43,838 nt of DNA from a virus, in IMG/VR virus record IMGVR_UViG_3300045996_000511, positions 1 to 43,838 of that record; one strand, given 5' to 3'. Both the position numbers and the translations under genes were made by a program. Below are positions 24,383 through 31,826 of the stretch, in pieces; the first letter of the stretch is position 1, and every line of letters begins with the position of its first letter. The notes beneath the pieces were generated by a model. It worked only from the letters and a program-made list of their open reading frames with translations. It had not been told where the DNA came from and did not search any database.

Positions 24383-25660
24383 TTAGACGACCCACGCGAC
24401 GTTGGGGGCGTCCCAATTGCCAGGCTTCTCAGGGATCTCATACGCCACGCACATCAAGCCGAAGGCGTCCGCCCCATGGCTCGACCAGTCATGTTCAGGT
24501 CCAAGGCCCATGTTGCGCTGCTCGTCTCGTTTTTCGTGGTAATAGCCGAGCGCATCGCGCCCAGCTTCCGTAGTCGTTTCGTTGAACCAGATTTGCGGAA
24601 ACAGACGACGCGCGGCCTCAATCCGCATCATCGCAGCGCCCTTGCCTTGGTTCTTGATGACAACCACCTCGAACCCCGCCTCTTCAACGTGGTCCTTGTA
24701 TTTCTTCCCCGTCAGATTGTTTTCGTTAATGCCGTCATGGGGGAGAATGCAGATGGCCTTGCCCCAGCCTCGGGAGCGCAGCTCATTGACGTAATAGGCC
24801 AGAACCTGTCCGACGCCCTCAATGTAGTCCAGTACGCGGATTTCCCGCCCGACCCACTGAGTGATCCAGATTGCCATGGCGTCGGCGCTTGCGCCTGATC
24901 CACCAAGGTCGAATACGGCCCGGATGGGCAGCAGCGGATCGGCGGCGACCTTGCCAATTCGGCCCTGCGCTTTGCATTCCGCCAACTGCTTAGCGAAATA
25001 GGCGCCTTCGAGAGCTCTGGCATATTCACCCTCCCAGATATGCTCGTAGCGATCTGGGTAAAGTTCCAGATCAAGCTTGCGTTCGTCTTCCAGAACTGAT
25101 GGGAAGAACGGGTTGTCACGCCAGTTGGCTTTTACAACCACGGCGCCGGCAGGTTTCTTGGCTCTCAGGAAGTCGTCAATCGCATCAGACTTGCGGCGGG
25201 CATTCCAGGACGCCCAAATCTCAGACCCCTCGGCTCGTATCGTGGGGCGCAGCAATGTCAGGGAGCGAGTGGATAGCGTCTGCGCTTCCTCAATCCAAGC
25301 CCGCTTAAACCCCTCAAGTGACTTGATCGACTCTGCGGTGTGATCCTGCATACCCTGGAAGATGATAAGCCCGCCGCCCGGCGTCTTGATCTTATCGTCC
25401 AGCACATCGAACAGGCTGCCGACGCCCAGATCCTTGATCTTGCTTTCGATCAGTCGTTTAGACGATTGCGCTAGGGTCTTTTGGACTTCGCGGATACACA
25501 CCGCGAGCATCCCAGGCTCTGACAGGCAATCAGAAACAAGCTGCTCGGCAAAGAAATGGGATTTCCCAGACCCGCGCCCTCCGTATGCGCCCTTATACCG
25601 GCTCGGCTTCAGGAGCGGGGAGTAAACCTGCGGGACAGCCCGTCTCAGTAGCTGAGCCAA
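24383..25660 (-). CDS. terL: terminase large subunit
   Basis: A 425-residue protein. The ATPase part has Walker A GGRGSGKS (27-34) and Walker B AWIEEAQ (121-127). The nuclease part has FDLGGSGASADAMAIW near 250 and HDWSSHGADAFG near 395. This is the PBSX/Terminase_3 type motor that cuts and pumps DNA. The TTG start at 25660 overlaps the small subunit gene by 68 nt; the N-terminus cannot be much shorter because Walker A begins at 27. Confidence 0.93.
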   Translation of the reverse strand: MAQLLRRAVPQVYSPLLKPSRYKGAYGGRGSGKSHFFAEQLVSDCLSEPGMLAVCIREVQKTLAQSSKRLIESKIKDLGVGSLFDVLDDKIKTPGGGLIIFQGMQDHTAESIKSLEGFKRAWIEEAQTLSTRSLTLLRPTIRAEGSEIWASWNARRKSDAIDDFLRAKKPAGAVVVKANWRDNPFFPSVLEDERKLDLELYPDRYEHIWEGEYARALEGAYFAKQLAECKAQGRIGKVAADPLLPIRAVFDLGGSGASADAMAIWITQWVGREIRVLDYIEGVGQVLAYYVNELRSRGWGKAICILPHDGINENNLTGKKYKDHVEEAGFEVVVIKNQGKGAAMMRIEAARRLFPQIWFNETTTEAGRDALGYYHEKRDEQRNMGLGPEHDWSSHGADAFGLMCVAYEIPEKPGNWDAPNVAWVV

Positions 25661-25880
25661 TCAGAACGACTTCGATCCGACGAATTGTAAGCGGTGCATC
25701 TTCATCCCCTGCGATGATCTGTGCTGCTTTGCCCCAGCCCCTATCGAGGAGCGAATTAGCTGCAGCAACGCGAGCAGCGTGAGGTGCCTCCTCCTGATTC
25801 ATGACACCAGCCAAAACCTTGATGGCTGTCTCAGTGTGTGCGCGTGCGAGGGATTTGATTTGTGTTGGTGCTAAAGCCAC
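25593..25880 (-). CDS. putative terminase small subunit
   Basis: A 95-residue protein with a GTG start and GGAG 9 nt upstream. The helical segment SLARAHTETAIKVLAGVM then HAARVAAANSLLDRGWGK is typical of small proteins preceding large terminases in alphaproteobacterial phages and probably forms the DNA-recognition helices. It overlaps terL. The call rests on position and this motif. Confidence 0.7.
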   Translation of the reverse strand: MALAPTQIKSLARAHTETAIKVLAGVMNQEEAPHAARVAAANSLLDRGWGKAAQIIAGDEDAPLTIRRIEVVLIGSATETGCPAGLLPAPEAEPV

Positions 25881-25911
25881 TTAGAGAACTCCGGTCCTCC
25901 TGCTTTCATTG

Positions 25912-26349
25912 TCATGTTGCCCGCACCATGCGGAAGCCCCGGCCGAACACATTCTCGATCACGAACTTGCCGGCCAACCTCTTGCGGAGACGAAATAAAA
26001 ACACGTCGATGATCTTCGGCTGGGCCTCCTCGACCTTGTTGAAATACAAGGCGCTCATGATGGCGTCCTTGTTGACGACCAGACCAAGCTTGCTGAGGAG
26101 TAAGTCGGCTATGACGCGCTCACTCGGGGAAAGGCTGCAGCCAGCGAAGTTATCCACCATGGTCGGGGCCAAGTAGGCCCGGGCAAATTCCGTAAGTTCA
26201 TCGCTCAGCCTGTCGTAATGGCCGAAGTTACGCCCTATCGCGGCCTCGCGCATGTCCTTGAGAAGCCTGGCTACCGTTGCGGGGGCATCCAGCATCTTGC
26301 CGGATTTATCCCAGAAGCCCACGGGGCCGGTTGTTTCTCCAACTTGCAT
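25912..26349 (-). CDS. stand-alone OmpR/CtrA-type winged-helix regulator
   Basis: A 145-residue protein, GAGGGGGACAA before its ATG. Residues about 70-143 match the C-terminal effector domain of OmpR-family response regulators: LSPSERVIADLLLSKLGLVV, then DVFLFRLRKRLAGKFVIENV and FGRGFRMV. The usual receiver domain with its phospho-aspartate is absent; the N-terminal 65 residues are different. In alphaproteobacteria the close relative CtrA controls the cell cycle. It lies just before the packaging genes, where a late-gene activator would be expected. Confidence 0.8.
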   Translation of the reverse strand: MQVGETTGPVGFWDKSGKMLDAPATVARLLKDMREAAIGRNFGHYDRLSDELTEFARAYLAPTMVDNFAGCSLSPSERVIADLLLSKLGLVVNKDAIMSALYFNKVEEAQPKIIDVFLFRLRKRLAGKFVIENVFGRGFRMVRAT

Positions 26350-26367
26350 TTGTCCCCCTCGGGCGGA

Positions 26368-26565
26368 CTAACGTGTAAAACCAATTGGCTGCATGACTTC
26401 CACCGACATGATCGGGTTGCCGCGCTCGTCCAGTAGTCCGGTATCGCGCGGGGTGTCATCTTGCAGAACGGTGATGCTGGCGGGGCTTTGAGCCCAGTAA
26501 TAATCGTCAACGTGACTAGGCTCGATTGCCTTTATCCGGCGAACCGCTGTCTGGTAAACTCTCAT
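26368..26565 (-). CDS. hypothetical protein
   Basis: A 65-residue protein, MRVYQTAVRRIKAIEPSHVD and so on. The start overlaps the stop of the upstream small gene as ATGA. It is mixed polar with no motif. It is likely co-transcribed with the winged-helix gene 18 nt downstream. Confidence 0.6.
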   Translation of the reverse strand: MRVYQTAVRRIKAIEPSHVDDYYWAQSPASITVLQDDTPRDTGLLDERGNPIMSVEVMQPIGFTR

Positions 26566-26735
26566 TTGTAGGTCTTCCGGCCCTGCGGTGTGCAGTCGAA
26601 GGAATGGCCATGGGCTACCTGCCTACGGGCCTCATCCTCTGCTTCCTCTATTGCGTCGAAGTCGCGCGGAAGTACGTCACTGATAGGCGAGAATGCAGCA
26701 TTGGGGAGCGGCAAAATGTGTTTGCGCTGATGCAT
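26562..26735 (-). CDS. small hypothetical protein
   Basis: A 57-residue protein starting MHQRKHILPLPNAAFSPIS and ending GRKTYK. Its ATG follows CCAAGGCA, and its stop overlaps the next start (ATGA), which supports it. The middle is acidic and helical (DFDAIEEAEDEARRQVAHG). It is the first gene after the regulatory gap at 26736-26929. Confidence 0.6.
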   Translation of the reverse strand: MHQRKHILPLPNAAFSPISDVLPRDFDAIEEAEDEARRQVAHGHSFDCTPQGRKTYK

Positions 26736-26759
26736 TGCCTTGGATGTTGGATGGGTAGG

Positions 26760-26775
26760 CCGACCTACCGGTCGG
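26760..26775 (+). repeat. NACY hairpin element, TACC loop
   Basis: CCGACC-TACC-GGTCGG with left flank GGGTAGG and right flank AAGAGAAAA. It lies between genes in the regulatory gap, antisense to the leftward transcript, immediately after an attenuator-like hairpin. Confidence 0.9.
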
Positions 26776-26820
26776 AAGAGAAAATGCCGGGACCGATTAA
26801 GACCCCGGCTGGCTCAGCCT
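26776..26820 (-). terminator. attenuator-like pair of mutually exclusive hairpins
   Basis: In the leftward RNA, GGCTG-AGC-CAGCC comes first. GCCGGG pairing with CCCGGC across a 12-nt loop, then ATTTTCTCTTC, comes second. The last GCC of the first hairpin is the first GCC of the second, so only one can form. The second resembles a weak intrinsic terminator between the early and late parts of the leftward arm. Confidence 0.5.
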
Positions 26821-26844
26821 TAACTGAGGGATGATTTGACCTCG

Positions 26845-26879
26845 CCACACACCTCTAGCGAGTATGCCAATATGTGTGG
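26845..26879. promoter_or_regulatory. 7-bp inverted repeat in the early/late gap
   Basis: CCACACA (26845-26851) and TGTGTGG (26873-26879) are exact inverted copies 21 nt apart. It could be a protein-binding site or a long-loop RNA hairpin ahead of the attenuator. No convincing promoter hexamers were found in 26736-26929. Confidence 0.4.
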
Positions 26880-26929
26880 AACGTTCTGTCCCGCAGCGCT
26901 AGTGTGTTTTACTCTATGCTGCGAATGTT

Positions 26930-27136
26930 TTACGCACCGCCACCAATCACTAGTTTTACGTTGCGCGCTATCTCGATCAGCTTCTTGACGCTGCGCCGAT
27001 ATTTCTTGGCTGCCTCGGCATTGCAAAAATGGCAATTGCGCTGACCGGGGCGATGCGGTGCGCGATTGCAACGGCACATGCGCAAAACAGAGACGTTCGA
27101 TGCTAAAACGCCATCGGGTTCGATTATTTCGCTCAT
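26930..27136 (-). CDS. small zinc-finger-like protein
   Basis: A 68-residue protein. The ATGA overlap with the previous gene fixes the start at 27136. It contains CRCNRAPHRPGQRNCHFCNA, a CxC...CxxC arrangement able to bind zinc, followed by basic helices (KKYRRSVKKLIEIARNVK). Such miniature fingers are common in phage early operons. DNA or RNA binding is inferred. Confidence 0.7.
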   Translation of the reverse strand: MSEIIEPDGVLASNVSVLRMCRCNRAPHRPGQRNCHFCNAEAAKKYRRSVKKLIEIARNVKLVIGGGA

Positions 27137-27402
27137 GTGTTTCCCGTGAAAATGTCTCGGAAATCCTGCTCGAACGTCTTGCGCAACGAGCAAAGCCAGT
27201 GCGTCGGCGGGTTGGGCCACGGCTTCTTATCGCTGCAATCAATCCAAGTGCCATTGTACGCGTCACACCAACCGACACCGAAGAACATGACGACTCCGTT
27301 GGGATCACCAGTGTCCCACCCCAGCAGCACTAGATCAGTCCAGCCCACATATTCAGGACGCTGATAGGTCTCGATCAACTTCCAGCGTAACGGCTCACTC
27401 AT
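27133..27402 (-). CDS. DUF551-like small phage protein
   Basis: An 89-residue protein with the start in an ATGA overlap. It is tryptophan-rich, ending with PWPNPPTHWLCSLRKTF, reminiscent of DUF551 proteins that end THWMPLPEPP. The family function is unknown. A better DUF551 example is at 35073. Confidence 0.55.
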   Translation of the reverse strand: MSEPLRWKLIETYQRPEYVGWTDLVLLGWDTGDPNGVVMFFGVGWCDAYNGTWIDCSDKKPWPNPPTHWLCSLRKTFEQDFRDIFTGNT

Positions 27403-27905
27403 GTGCAGTACCCATAATGACGAGCCAGGAGCGAAAGCCCCGAACGGATAGCCAGGGGAATAGCCCGCTTGTCCTCCCCTACTCGTCTGGCGATATTCTC
27501 AAAGCTGGTTGCGCCATCTTCCGAACTGCCCAGCACGAAAAGCGTGATGATGGTTTCAATCTCGGCCGGCAGATTCGACATAGCGGCCCTGAGGCGCCTG
27601 CTGGCGTCGATTGCGGAGTCGGGTATCTCGGTAGGCCCGCAACTGCTGCGAACGCCTGACGTGCCGCCGGAACGCGCGCCAGCCTCCATCTGGGATAGCT
27701 GGTAGTCCTCTTGCAGACGGTTGCCCGCTTCCCATTGGTGGCCTGCAATTTGTTTGCGGTCCCGCATGAAGGCCAGGCCATCAGGACGCCGCCATGCCTT
27801 TGGTGCGCCTGCTACGGTCGAGATTTCACGGTCTTGGACATAGGCGGTTGAAGGCCGGGCCGGGCCCTGGATGTCTTCTGGTTGGATGCGGTCGGGCTTG
27901 GTCAT
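27399..27905 (-). CDS. DUF6456-like phage regulator
   Basis: A 168-residue protein. The second half, ASRRLRAAMSNLPAEIETII then FENIARRVGEDKRAIPLAIR and LSLLARHYGY, resembles the DUF6456 domain found in alphaproteobacterial phages and some host regulators. The middle RKQIAGHQWEAGNRLQEDYQ is also typical. Its place before the early/late gap resembles that of lambda Q, but an antiterminator role is only a suggestion. ATGA overlap at the start. Confidence 0.65.
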   Translation of the reverse strand: MTKPDRIQPEDIQGPARPSTAYVQDREISTVAGAPKAWRRPDGLAFMRDRKQIAGHQWEAGNRLQEDYQLSQMEAGARSGGTSGVRSSCGPTEIPDSAIDASRRLRAAMSNLPAEIETIITLFVLGSSEDGATSFENIARRVGEDKRAIPLAIRSGLSLLARHYGYCT

Positions 27906-28342
27906 TCTACACCACCTTTTGAAGTAGGGTGGGAGGGCGACCTACCGGTCGCAGAAGGCGGAAGGCCCAGAGCGAACTTGGCGATGCCCTGCGCTTGGTT
28001 GAAGCACTCGGCTTCACCCCACTCGTTGTAACCGTTTGCGCTGTGCACTTCGGGATCGAGGGCAACAATTCTCGCCAGCGCGGCAGCCATGCTCAGTTTT
28101 AGCCACGCATCGCCATCGTCTGCGGCCGGTCGGCCGCCCTCCCCCTCTAACTCTCCAACAACAAATCTAACCTCTTCAATTAGTTTAGAAGTCCTAGGAG
28201 AAATCAAAACAGATTCCTCATGTATTGCTGATTTTAAACGGGCTATTAGTTCTGGAATGGGGGTCATGGCCTTAGCTCCGGAAAAGATGCGTTGGTCCAA
28301 TTCTGGTGGCGATATTGACGGGGCGAATGGGAGCGTAAACAT
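27902..28342 (-). CDS. hypothetical protein carrying two hairpin insertions
   Basis: A 146-residue protein. ATG at 28342 overlaps the replication gene stop (TAATG); another start, MTPIPELIARLK at 28267, has its own GGAG and may be the true one. The segment GEGGRPAADD is encoded by the hairpin at 28122, and the C-terminus ATGRSPSHPTSKGGVE by the one at 27937 with its flank. Between them WLKLSMAAALARIVALD and GEAECFNQAQGIAKFALGL form a helical domain of unknown role. Confidence 0.6.
   Translation of the reverse strand: MFTLPFAPSISPPELDQRIFSGAKAMTPIPELIARLKSAIHEESVLISPRTSKLIEEVRFVVGELEGEGGRPAADDGDAWLKLSMAAALARIVALDPEVHSANGYNEWGEAECFNQAQGIAKFALGLPPSATGRSPSHPTSKGGVE
27937..27952 (+). repeat. NACY hairpin element, TACC loop
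   Basis: GCGACC-TACC-GGTCGC with left flank GGGTGGGAGG and right flank AGAAGGCGGAAGG. It is antisense to the gene at 27902 and encodes ATGRSP in its C-terminal tail. The copy at 36599 has the same 16 bases and encodes the same residues in an unrelated gene. Confidence 0.92.
28122..28137 (-). repeat. NACY hairpin element, GACC loop
   Basis: On the minus strand GCGGCC-GACC-GGCCGC, identical to the copies at 508 and 944, with left flank GGGGGAGG. It lies inside the gene at 27902 in frame, encoding GRPA. Confidence 0.92.
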
Positions 28343-29259
28343 TACGCTGCACCTCTGTAATCGGGGGCGTACTTGCCGCGTTGTAAAGATCGATCTGTTT
28401 TGTCCGCCAATTCGGCCAATCGTTCCTCTGAGAAATCTGAGGCCGCCTCGGTCGAGAACCCGTTCCACACCTCGCCGCGCAGCCAGGTCGCCGCGTGCTG
28501 TTTGGGGTATTCTCGGTTTTGCTTTCTGGACTGATCAGCCAGCCACGAGTTGTAGCCTTCGACGGCGCGCAAAAGGTCTTTGAGGGGCGGCCTAGCCTTG
28601 GCAGTTGCGTTCCACGCGGCACGAGCGTCAGGCTTTTTCGAGTTTGGGGGGGGGGTGTAGGTTTTCCAGAACTGCTCAAACTCAGGATCTTCACCACGCA
28701 CGCAGCCCGCGTCAGCGGGCAGTGTTGGTTTGGATAAGGTTAGGTTAGGAGAAGGTAAGGGCTTCAACCCTTCGCCAAGGGTATCGAAACCGTCCCGCAA
28801 CAGTTGAATCTTGTTTTTCTCGTCGTCCGATACCCTGTATTTAGAGCCGTCTTTGCACATACGGTCCTCGCCAGCCATGGCGAGCAGCTCGTCGGCAATA
28901 ATTTGGCCGGCGGTGATGGCCCCGGGGAGTTCGGAAAGCTCCCGGGCGCACTTCCGCCAGACGTTTGGGTTCTCCGGGGGGTTGTGGCGCAGGAAGTTCG
29001 GGATGAAAATCCACGGTGTGCGCTCACAAGGCACGGCGTAACCGGCCTGGTGCAACTCGGCCAAGGCCCGTTCCAAGGATTTCTTGTCCAGCCGGGTATC
29101 ATTTAGGATGTAGGCGATGGGCAATCGGAAGCAACCGATGGCGTTCGTGTGTCTGGACGTGATCAGGTAAAGAGCCAGATAGTTGGCCTCAATCGACAAT
29201 TCACGCAGGGCGTCGTCATCCCAGAACTGCGCCCTCACCTTTCCGTAGTCGCGGGTCAT
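28342..29259 (-). CDS. phage replication initiation protein (O/DnaT-like)
   Basis: A 305-residue protein. The first 110 residues look like a winged-helix domain (KVRAQFWDDDALRELSIEAN, then ILNDTRLDKKSLERALAELH). The C-terminal part FEQFWKTY, AWNATAK, YNSWLADQ and YPKQHAATWLRGEVWNGF is the conserved tail of many phage replisome-organiser proteins. It likely binds the origin and recruits helicase. A run of 10 C encodes the PPP of YTPPPNSKK and is a possible slippage site. TGATG overlap at the start. Confidence 0.75.
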   Translation of the reverse strand: MTRDYGKVRAQFWDDDALRELSIEANYLALYLITSRHTNAIGCFRLPIAYILNDTRLDKKSLERALAELHQAGYAVPCERTPWIFIPNFLRHNPPENPNVWRKCARELSELPGAITAGQIIADELLAMAGEDRMCKDGSKYRVSDDEKNKIQLLRDGFDTLGEGLKPLPSPNLTLSKPTLPADAGCVRGEDPEFEQFWKTYTPPPNSKKPDARAAWNATAKARPPLKDLLRAVEGYNSWLADQSRKQNREYPKQHAATWLRGEVWNGFSTEAASDFSEERLAELADKTDRSLQRGKYAPDYRGAA

Positions 29260-29534
29260 CAGAACGCGCTCCCTGATACGGCCTTGCGAGCCTGCCGCCG
29301 GGCGGCCCGCTGCTCTTTCGTCTCACGTCTCAACCGCCTGATGCTGGCCTTCTCAAGGTGCTCCGTACCCCGCTGGGTGATCTCGACGCTCACCCGGATC
29401 ATGCCGCGAGCCGCCATGTTGCGAATGACGGATGGCGTGGCCGTGAACCCAATCTCAAGCATGTTCATGGGCCGGCCGATTTCAGTCAGCTTTGAGAGGA
29501 CGACGAAATGCGCGGTTTCGAGAGTAAGTTTCAC
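29259..29534 (-). CDS. small winged-helix-like protein
   Basis: A 91-residue protein. The GTG at 29534 overlaps the previous stop (GTGA). The sequence ETAHFVVLSKLTEIGRPMNM then TATPSVIRNMAARGMIRVSV and EITQRGTEHLEKA reads as a winged-helix DNA-binding domain with a very basic tail (RRLRRETKEQRAARRQARK). It is probably an early regulator. Confidence 0.65.
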   Translation of the reverse strand: MKLTLETAHFVVLSKLTEIGRPMNMLEIGFTATPSVIRNMAARGMIRVSVEITQRGTEHLEKASIRRLRRETKEQRAARRQARKAVSGSAF

Positions 29535-29770
29535 GACACCCCCTCCACCAAATGCAGCATGAGTAGTTCTTTGGTTTCTGGATCTGGTGCAGCGCGGTAG
29601 CGCTCCATGAACTCGTCGGCTTGATTGCCGGATAGGACTTTCATTTCCGCAATATCGGAAGCGCCCACGTACCAAGATATGCAAATCTCTCCTGGATTGA
29701 GCTGATCGCAATTCTCTCTGAGGTAGAAGTTGTGCGGAGTGCGGTCTGTCCAGAGTTCGTGCGCGTTCAT
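29531..29770 (-). CDS. hypothetical early protein
   Basis: A 79-residue acidic protein; the start lies in an ATGA overlap with the Dam-type methylase gene. It holds CISWYVGASDIAEMKVLSG and a helical EADEFMERY-like segment. No family is recognised. Confidence 0.6.
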   Translation of the reverse strand: MNAHELWTDRTPHNFYLRENCDQLNPGEICISWYVGASDIAEMKVLSGNQADEFMERYRAAPDPETKELLMLHLVEGVS

Positions 29771-30258
29771 GCTACCGCTCTCCATTCAGCGGGACAGATG
29801 CCCAGACCGCTTTTGCGAAGTGCCGTAACCGCTTCCTTGCCCATGGCTATAATGACGACGCCAGTCCCCGGCGAACCACCGACTGTGCCGTCCGGCCTTA
29901 CGAAGCGCGTCTTACCGCGTGGGAAAAGAACACAGTCGGCCTCGGGCATCATGTCTTGAAACCACTTTGCCGAAGTGCGCGCCGCTACAATTGCGATGCC
30001 GTGCCCGTGATCCAAGAACTTGCGAAGCCAAGGCACCTGGCCGTTACGTCCGCCCCATGGTGGATTCATGAACACAAGCCCCTCCCACTTCTGGGAAAGG
30101 CCATCATCCTCCTTCGTGTAGACGAATCTGGCGGGCACCCAATGACCCTTGCCGGGGGAGCAGGGGTCAAGATCAAAGCGCAGTTTCAGGGCCTCGAAAA
30201 TATCGCGCGGCGTGTACCACTCGTCCGATGCACCGATGCAGGGCTCATGCTCAGCCAT
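29767..30258 (-). CDS. phage DNA N6-adenine methyltransferase (Dam-type)
   Basis: A 163-residue protein. The catalytic NPPW motif is at 65-68 (VFMNPPWGGRNGQ), and DEWYTPRDIFEAL (12-24) followed by FDLDPCSP is the typical N-terminus of the phage Dam family. It transfers a methyl group from S-adenosylmethionine to adenine N6. No partner nuclease is near, so it probably protects phage DNA or changes regulation. It overlaps neighbours by 1-4 nt. Confidence 0.9.
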   Translation of the reverse strand: MAEHEPCIGASDEWYTPRDIFEALKLRFDLDPCSPGKGHWVPARFVYTKEDDGLSQKWEGLVFMNPPWGGRNGQVPWLRKFLDHGHGIAIVAARTSAKWFQDMMPEADCVLFPRGKTRFVRPDGTVGGSPGTGVVIIAMGKEAVTALRKSGLGICPAEWRAVA

Positions 30259-30656
30259 TATGCGCGCCTCCGCTGTGCGTCTCGGAATATCTGCTGGATC
30301 TCGGGCGAGACTTTGCGGGCAGTTGCCCGCCCTTTCCCAATTCCTATTTCTCGATGGTCAATGCCAGGATGGGTGGCGAGTAATAGCTTGCGTTTGATCT
30401 TGTACTCAGCAGTCTTGAAGCCCTTCACATCCTCGGTAACGGACATGCCATTTTCCAAATAACGGAAATCACCAACATAGGTGCAGACAACTTGTCCGTT
30501 GACGATCAGGGGAAAGCGCGGCTGTAATTCCAGATGGGTGATGATCCCTGCCCGCTGCAGGTTCGAAAGTTCACCGTATCTCGCTGCCTCTCGTTTCGAG
30601 GCGAAGCGAATGCCGTCCACATGTGTGGGTTTTGCAGCATACTTGCTGTAAGCCAT
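30258..30656 (-). CDS. DUF1064 nuclease-like protein with hairpin insertion
   Basis: A 132-residue protein. KYAAKPTHVDGIRFASKREA followed by ARYGELSNLQRAGIITHLEL and QPRFPLIV is the DUF1064 pattern, a restriction-endonuclease-like fold linked to Holliday-junction resolution in phages. FRYLENG...TEDVKG would carry the active-site acid and lysine. After this core the residues GRATARK are encoded by a hairpin element, in frame, before a short basic tail. Confidence 0.8.
   Translation of the reverse strand: MAYSKYAAKPTHVDGIRFASKREAARYGELSNLQRAGIITHLELQPRFPLIVNGQVVCTYVGDFRYLENGMSVTEDVKGFKTAEYKIKRKLLLATHPGIDHREIGIGKGRATARKVSPEIQQIFRDAQRRRA
30315..30330 (-). repeat. NACY hairpin element, AACT loop
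   Basis: On the minus strand GCGGGC-AACT-GCCCGC preceded by GGGAAAGG. It lies inside the DUF1064 gene, sense orientation, encoding residues in GRATARK. Compare DRATARRK in the gene at 34344. Confidence 0.92.
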
Positions 30657-30698
30657 TTATACCTTCGACAGCTACGCTCCGCCCAGAGCGACGATTAT

Positions 30699-30881
30699 TC
30701 AGATGCTATTGATGATTCCGATTGCGCCGAACACGGCCAGCGCGAACACAACGATGTTGGCCAGTAAGATTACCGGGATCGACCAATCGAACTTCGGCTT
30801 AGCCGGAGCGGGCAACAGATGGCTCGGCATGTAGACCGGATCCGAAACATGCGGCTTGCTGAGATAGATGATGTCACTCAT
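30699..30881 (-). CDS. small single-span membrane protein
   Basis: A 60-residue protein with a soluble N-terminal half (MSDIIYLSKPHVSD and so on) and one membrane helix (IPVILLANIVVFALAVFGAIGII) at the C-terminus. The ATG at 30881 overlaps the previous stop (ATGA). Role unknown; early membrane peptides often alter host envelope functions. Confidence 0.65.
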   Translation of the reverse strand: MSDIIYLSKPHVSDPVYMPSHLLPAPAKPKFDWSIPVILLANIVVFALAVFGAIGIINSI

Positions 30882-31063
30882 GAGCAATCTCCTCTGCGAC
30901 GCGCCTCTCTGTCGTTGAAGTGCCGAGGAAGATGCGCGTCGAAACGCTTCTCGGCTTTGTGGTTTTCCAGATCGCGGCGAACACGGGCGCGGGCATCAGC
31001 TAAGGCGCGGGTGTCGCAACGCTTGCGCTCAGGCTTCTGGATCGGACGCAGATGCAGCGTCAT
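30878..31063 (-). CDS. small basic early protein
   Basis: A 61-residue, highly basic protein (KPERKRCDTRALADARARVR and on). The start at 31063 is set by the ATGA overlap. It is probably nucleic-acid binding by composition, but no fold is recognised. Confidence 0.6.
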   Translation of the reverse strand: MTLHLRPIQKPERKRCDTRALADARARVRRDLENHKAEKRFDAHLPRHFNDREARRRGDCS

Positions 31064-31476
31064 GCGCGCACCTGTGAATTTCGTGGTGACATTGCAAACC
31101 AGTGCCACCACTGGCGGGCCTTGGAGGCGAGCCGCGCCGTGAAGCTGGGCGTACTAGGCGCGCCCAGTCCCTCAATAGCCGCCGCGACTTGCACTGTCTC
31201 GGAACGGCCCTTCGCTACCTGCGTAGCGTAGCCATGCAGCGCGCCGGTAACGCGCTTTATAATTGCTTCACGCGCCCGCATCTGACCACGTGTTGTCAGA
31301 TAGTCGGGATGATTGGCGAAGGTATCGCGGACCGCGCCGTCAACGATGCGCCAGATTTGTCGATGGGCATCGTCACGGGGCTTCAGGACCTTGACGCGGC
31401 GCCCGTGTGAACGAGGCGCGGGCGGGCGGTACAGACCTGAAAGCTTATGGCCGGAAAGATCAAGATTCCCCCTCAT
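31060..31476 (-). CDS. hypothetical early protein
   Basis: A 138-residue protein; ATG at 31476 overlaps the upstream stop (ATGA). The N-terminus is basic and proline-rich, then a helical domain (DDAHRQIWRIVDGAVRDTFA, REAIIKRVTGALHGYATQV). The C-terminus ends with ARQWWHWFAMSPRNSQ. Helix content suggests nucleic-acid or protein binding; unassigned. Confidence 0.6.
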   Translation of the reverse strand: MRGNLDLSGHKLSGLYRPPAPRSHGRRVKVLKPRDDAHRQIWRIVDGAVRDTFANHPDYLTTRGQMRAREAIIKRVTGALHGYATQVAKGRSETVQVAAAIEGLGAPSTPSFTARLASKARQWWHWFAMSPRNSQVRA

Positions 31477-31826
31477 GTCCCCACCCTCTGTGCAGCCTGG
31501 ATAAACTTGGCGAGCTGCGCCTGAAATTCTGGGTCGTGATCCTCTTCCAATAGAAGAAGCTTCCGAGCCCAAGCCTTGAATGTCGGATTTGCGTGATAGG
31601 CGTTTAGAAACGCCGTCAGCGACATGGGATTGTCTGCTGCAAACCAATTCTCTGCAGCGCGCGGCGAACTCGCGGAGTCCTGCGCTGCCGCCTTGTGCTT
31701 TGACGGATCGCCGTCATACGTCGCCTCAAGAACTTCCTTGAGCTTGTGGGCTACATCCTGGCTTCCCAGAACGTTTCGCGAATTGCCCCGGAATTTTCGG
31801 GCATATGGCCCGTGTGAAATGTGCAT
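31473..31826 (-). CDS. helix-turn-helix-like early regulator, first gene of the leftward arm
   Basis: A 117-residue protein. ATG at 31826 follows AGAGGG with 7 nt spacing. KHKAAAQDSASSPRAAENWF then MSLTAFLNAYHANPTFKAWA resembles small HTH-like proteins of alphaproteobacterial phages; the tail DHDPEFQAQLAKFIQAAQR is shared with them as I recall. As the promoter-proximal gene it may act like a CII-type or early activator. Confidence 0.65.
   Translation of the reverse strand: MHISHGPYARKFRGNSRNVLGSQDVAHKLKEVLEATYDGDPSKHKAAAQDSASSPRAAENWFAADNPMSLTAFLNAYHANPTFKAWARKLLLLEEDHDPEFQAQLAKFIQAAQRVGT

Noticed and set aside
2821-25660. Tape-measure, sheath or tube genes of a long tail
   Set aside because: All large late genes are accounted for by portal, head, fibre, propeller and ejection-type proteins; none has a tape-measure pattern.
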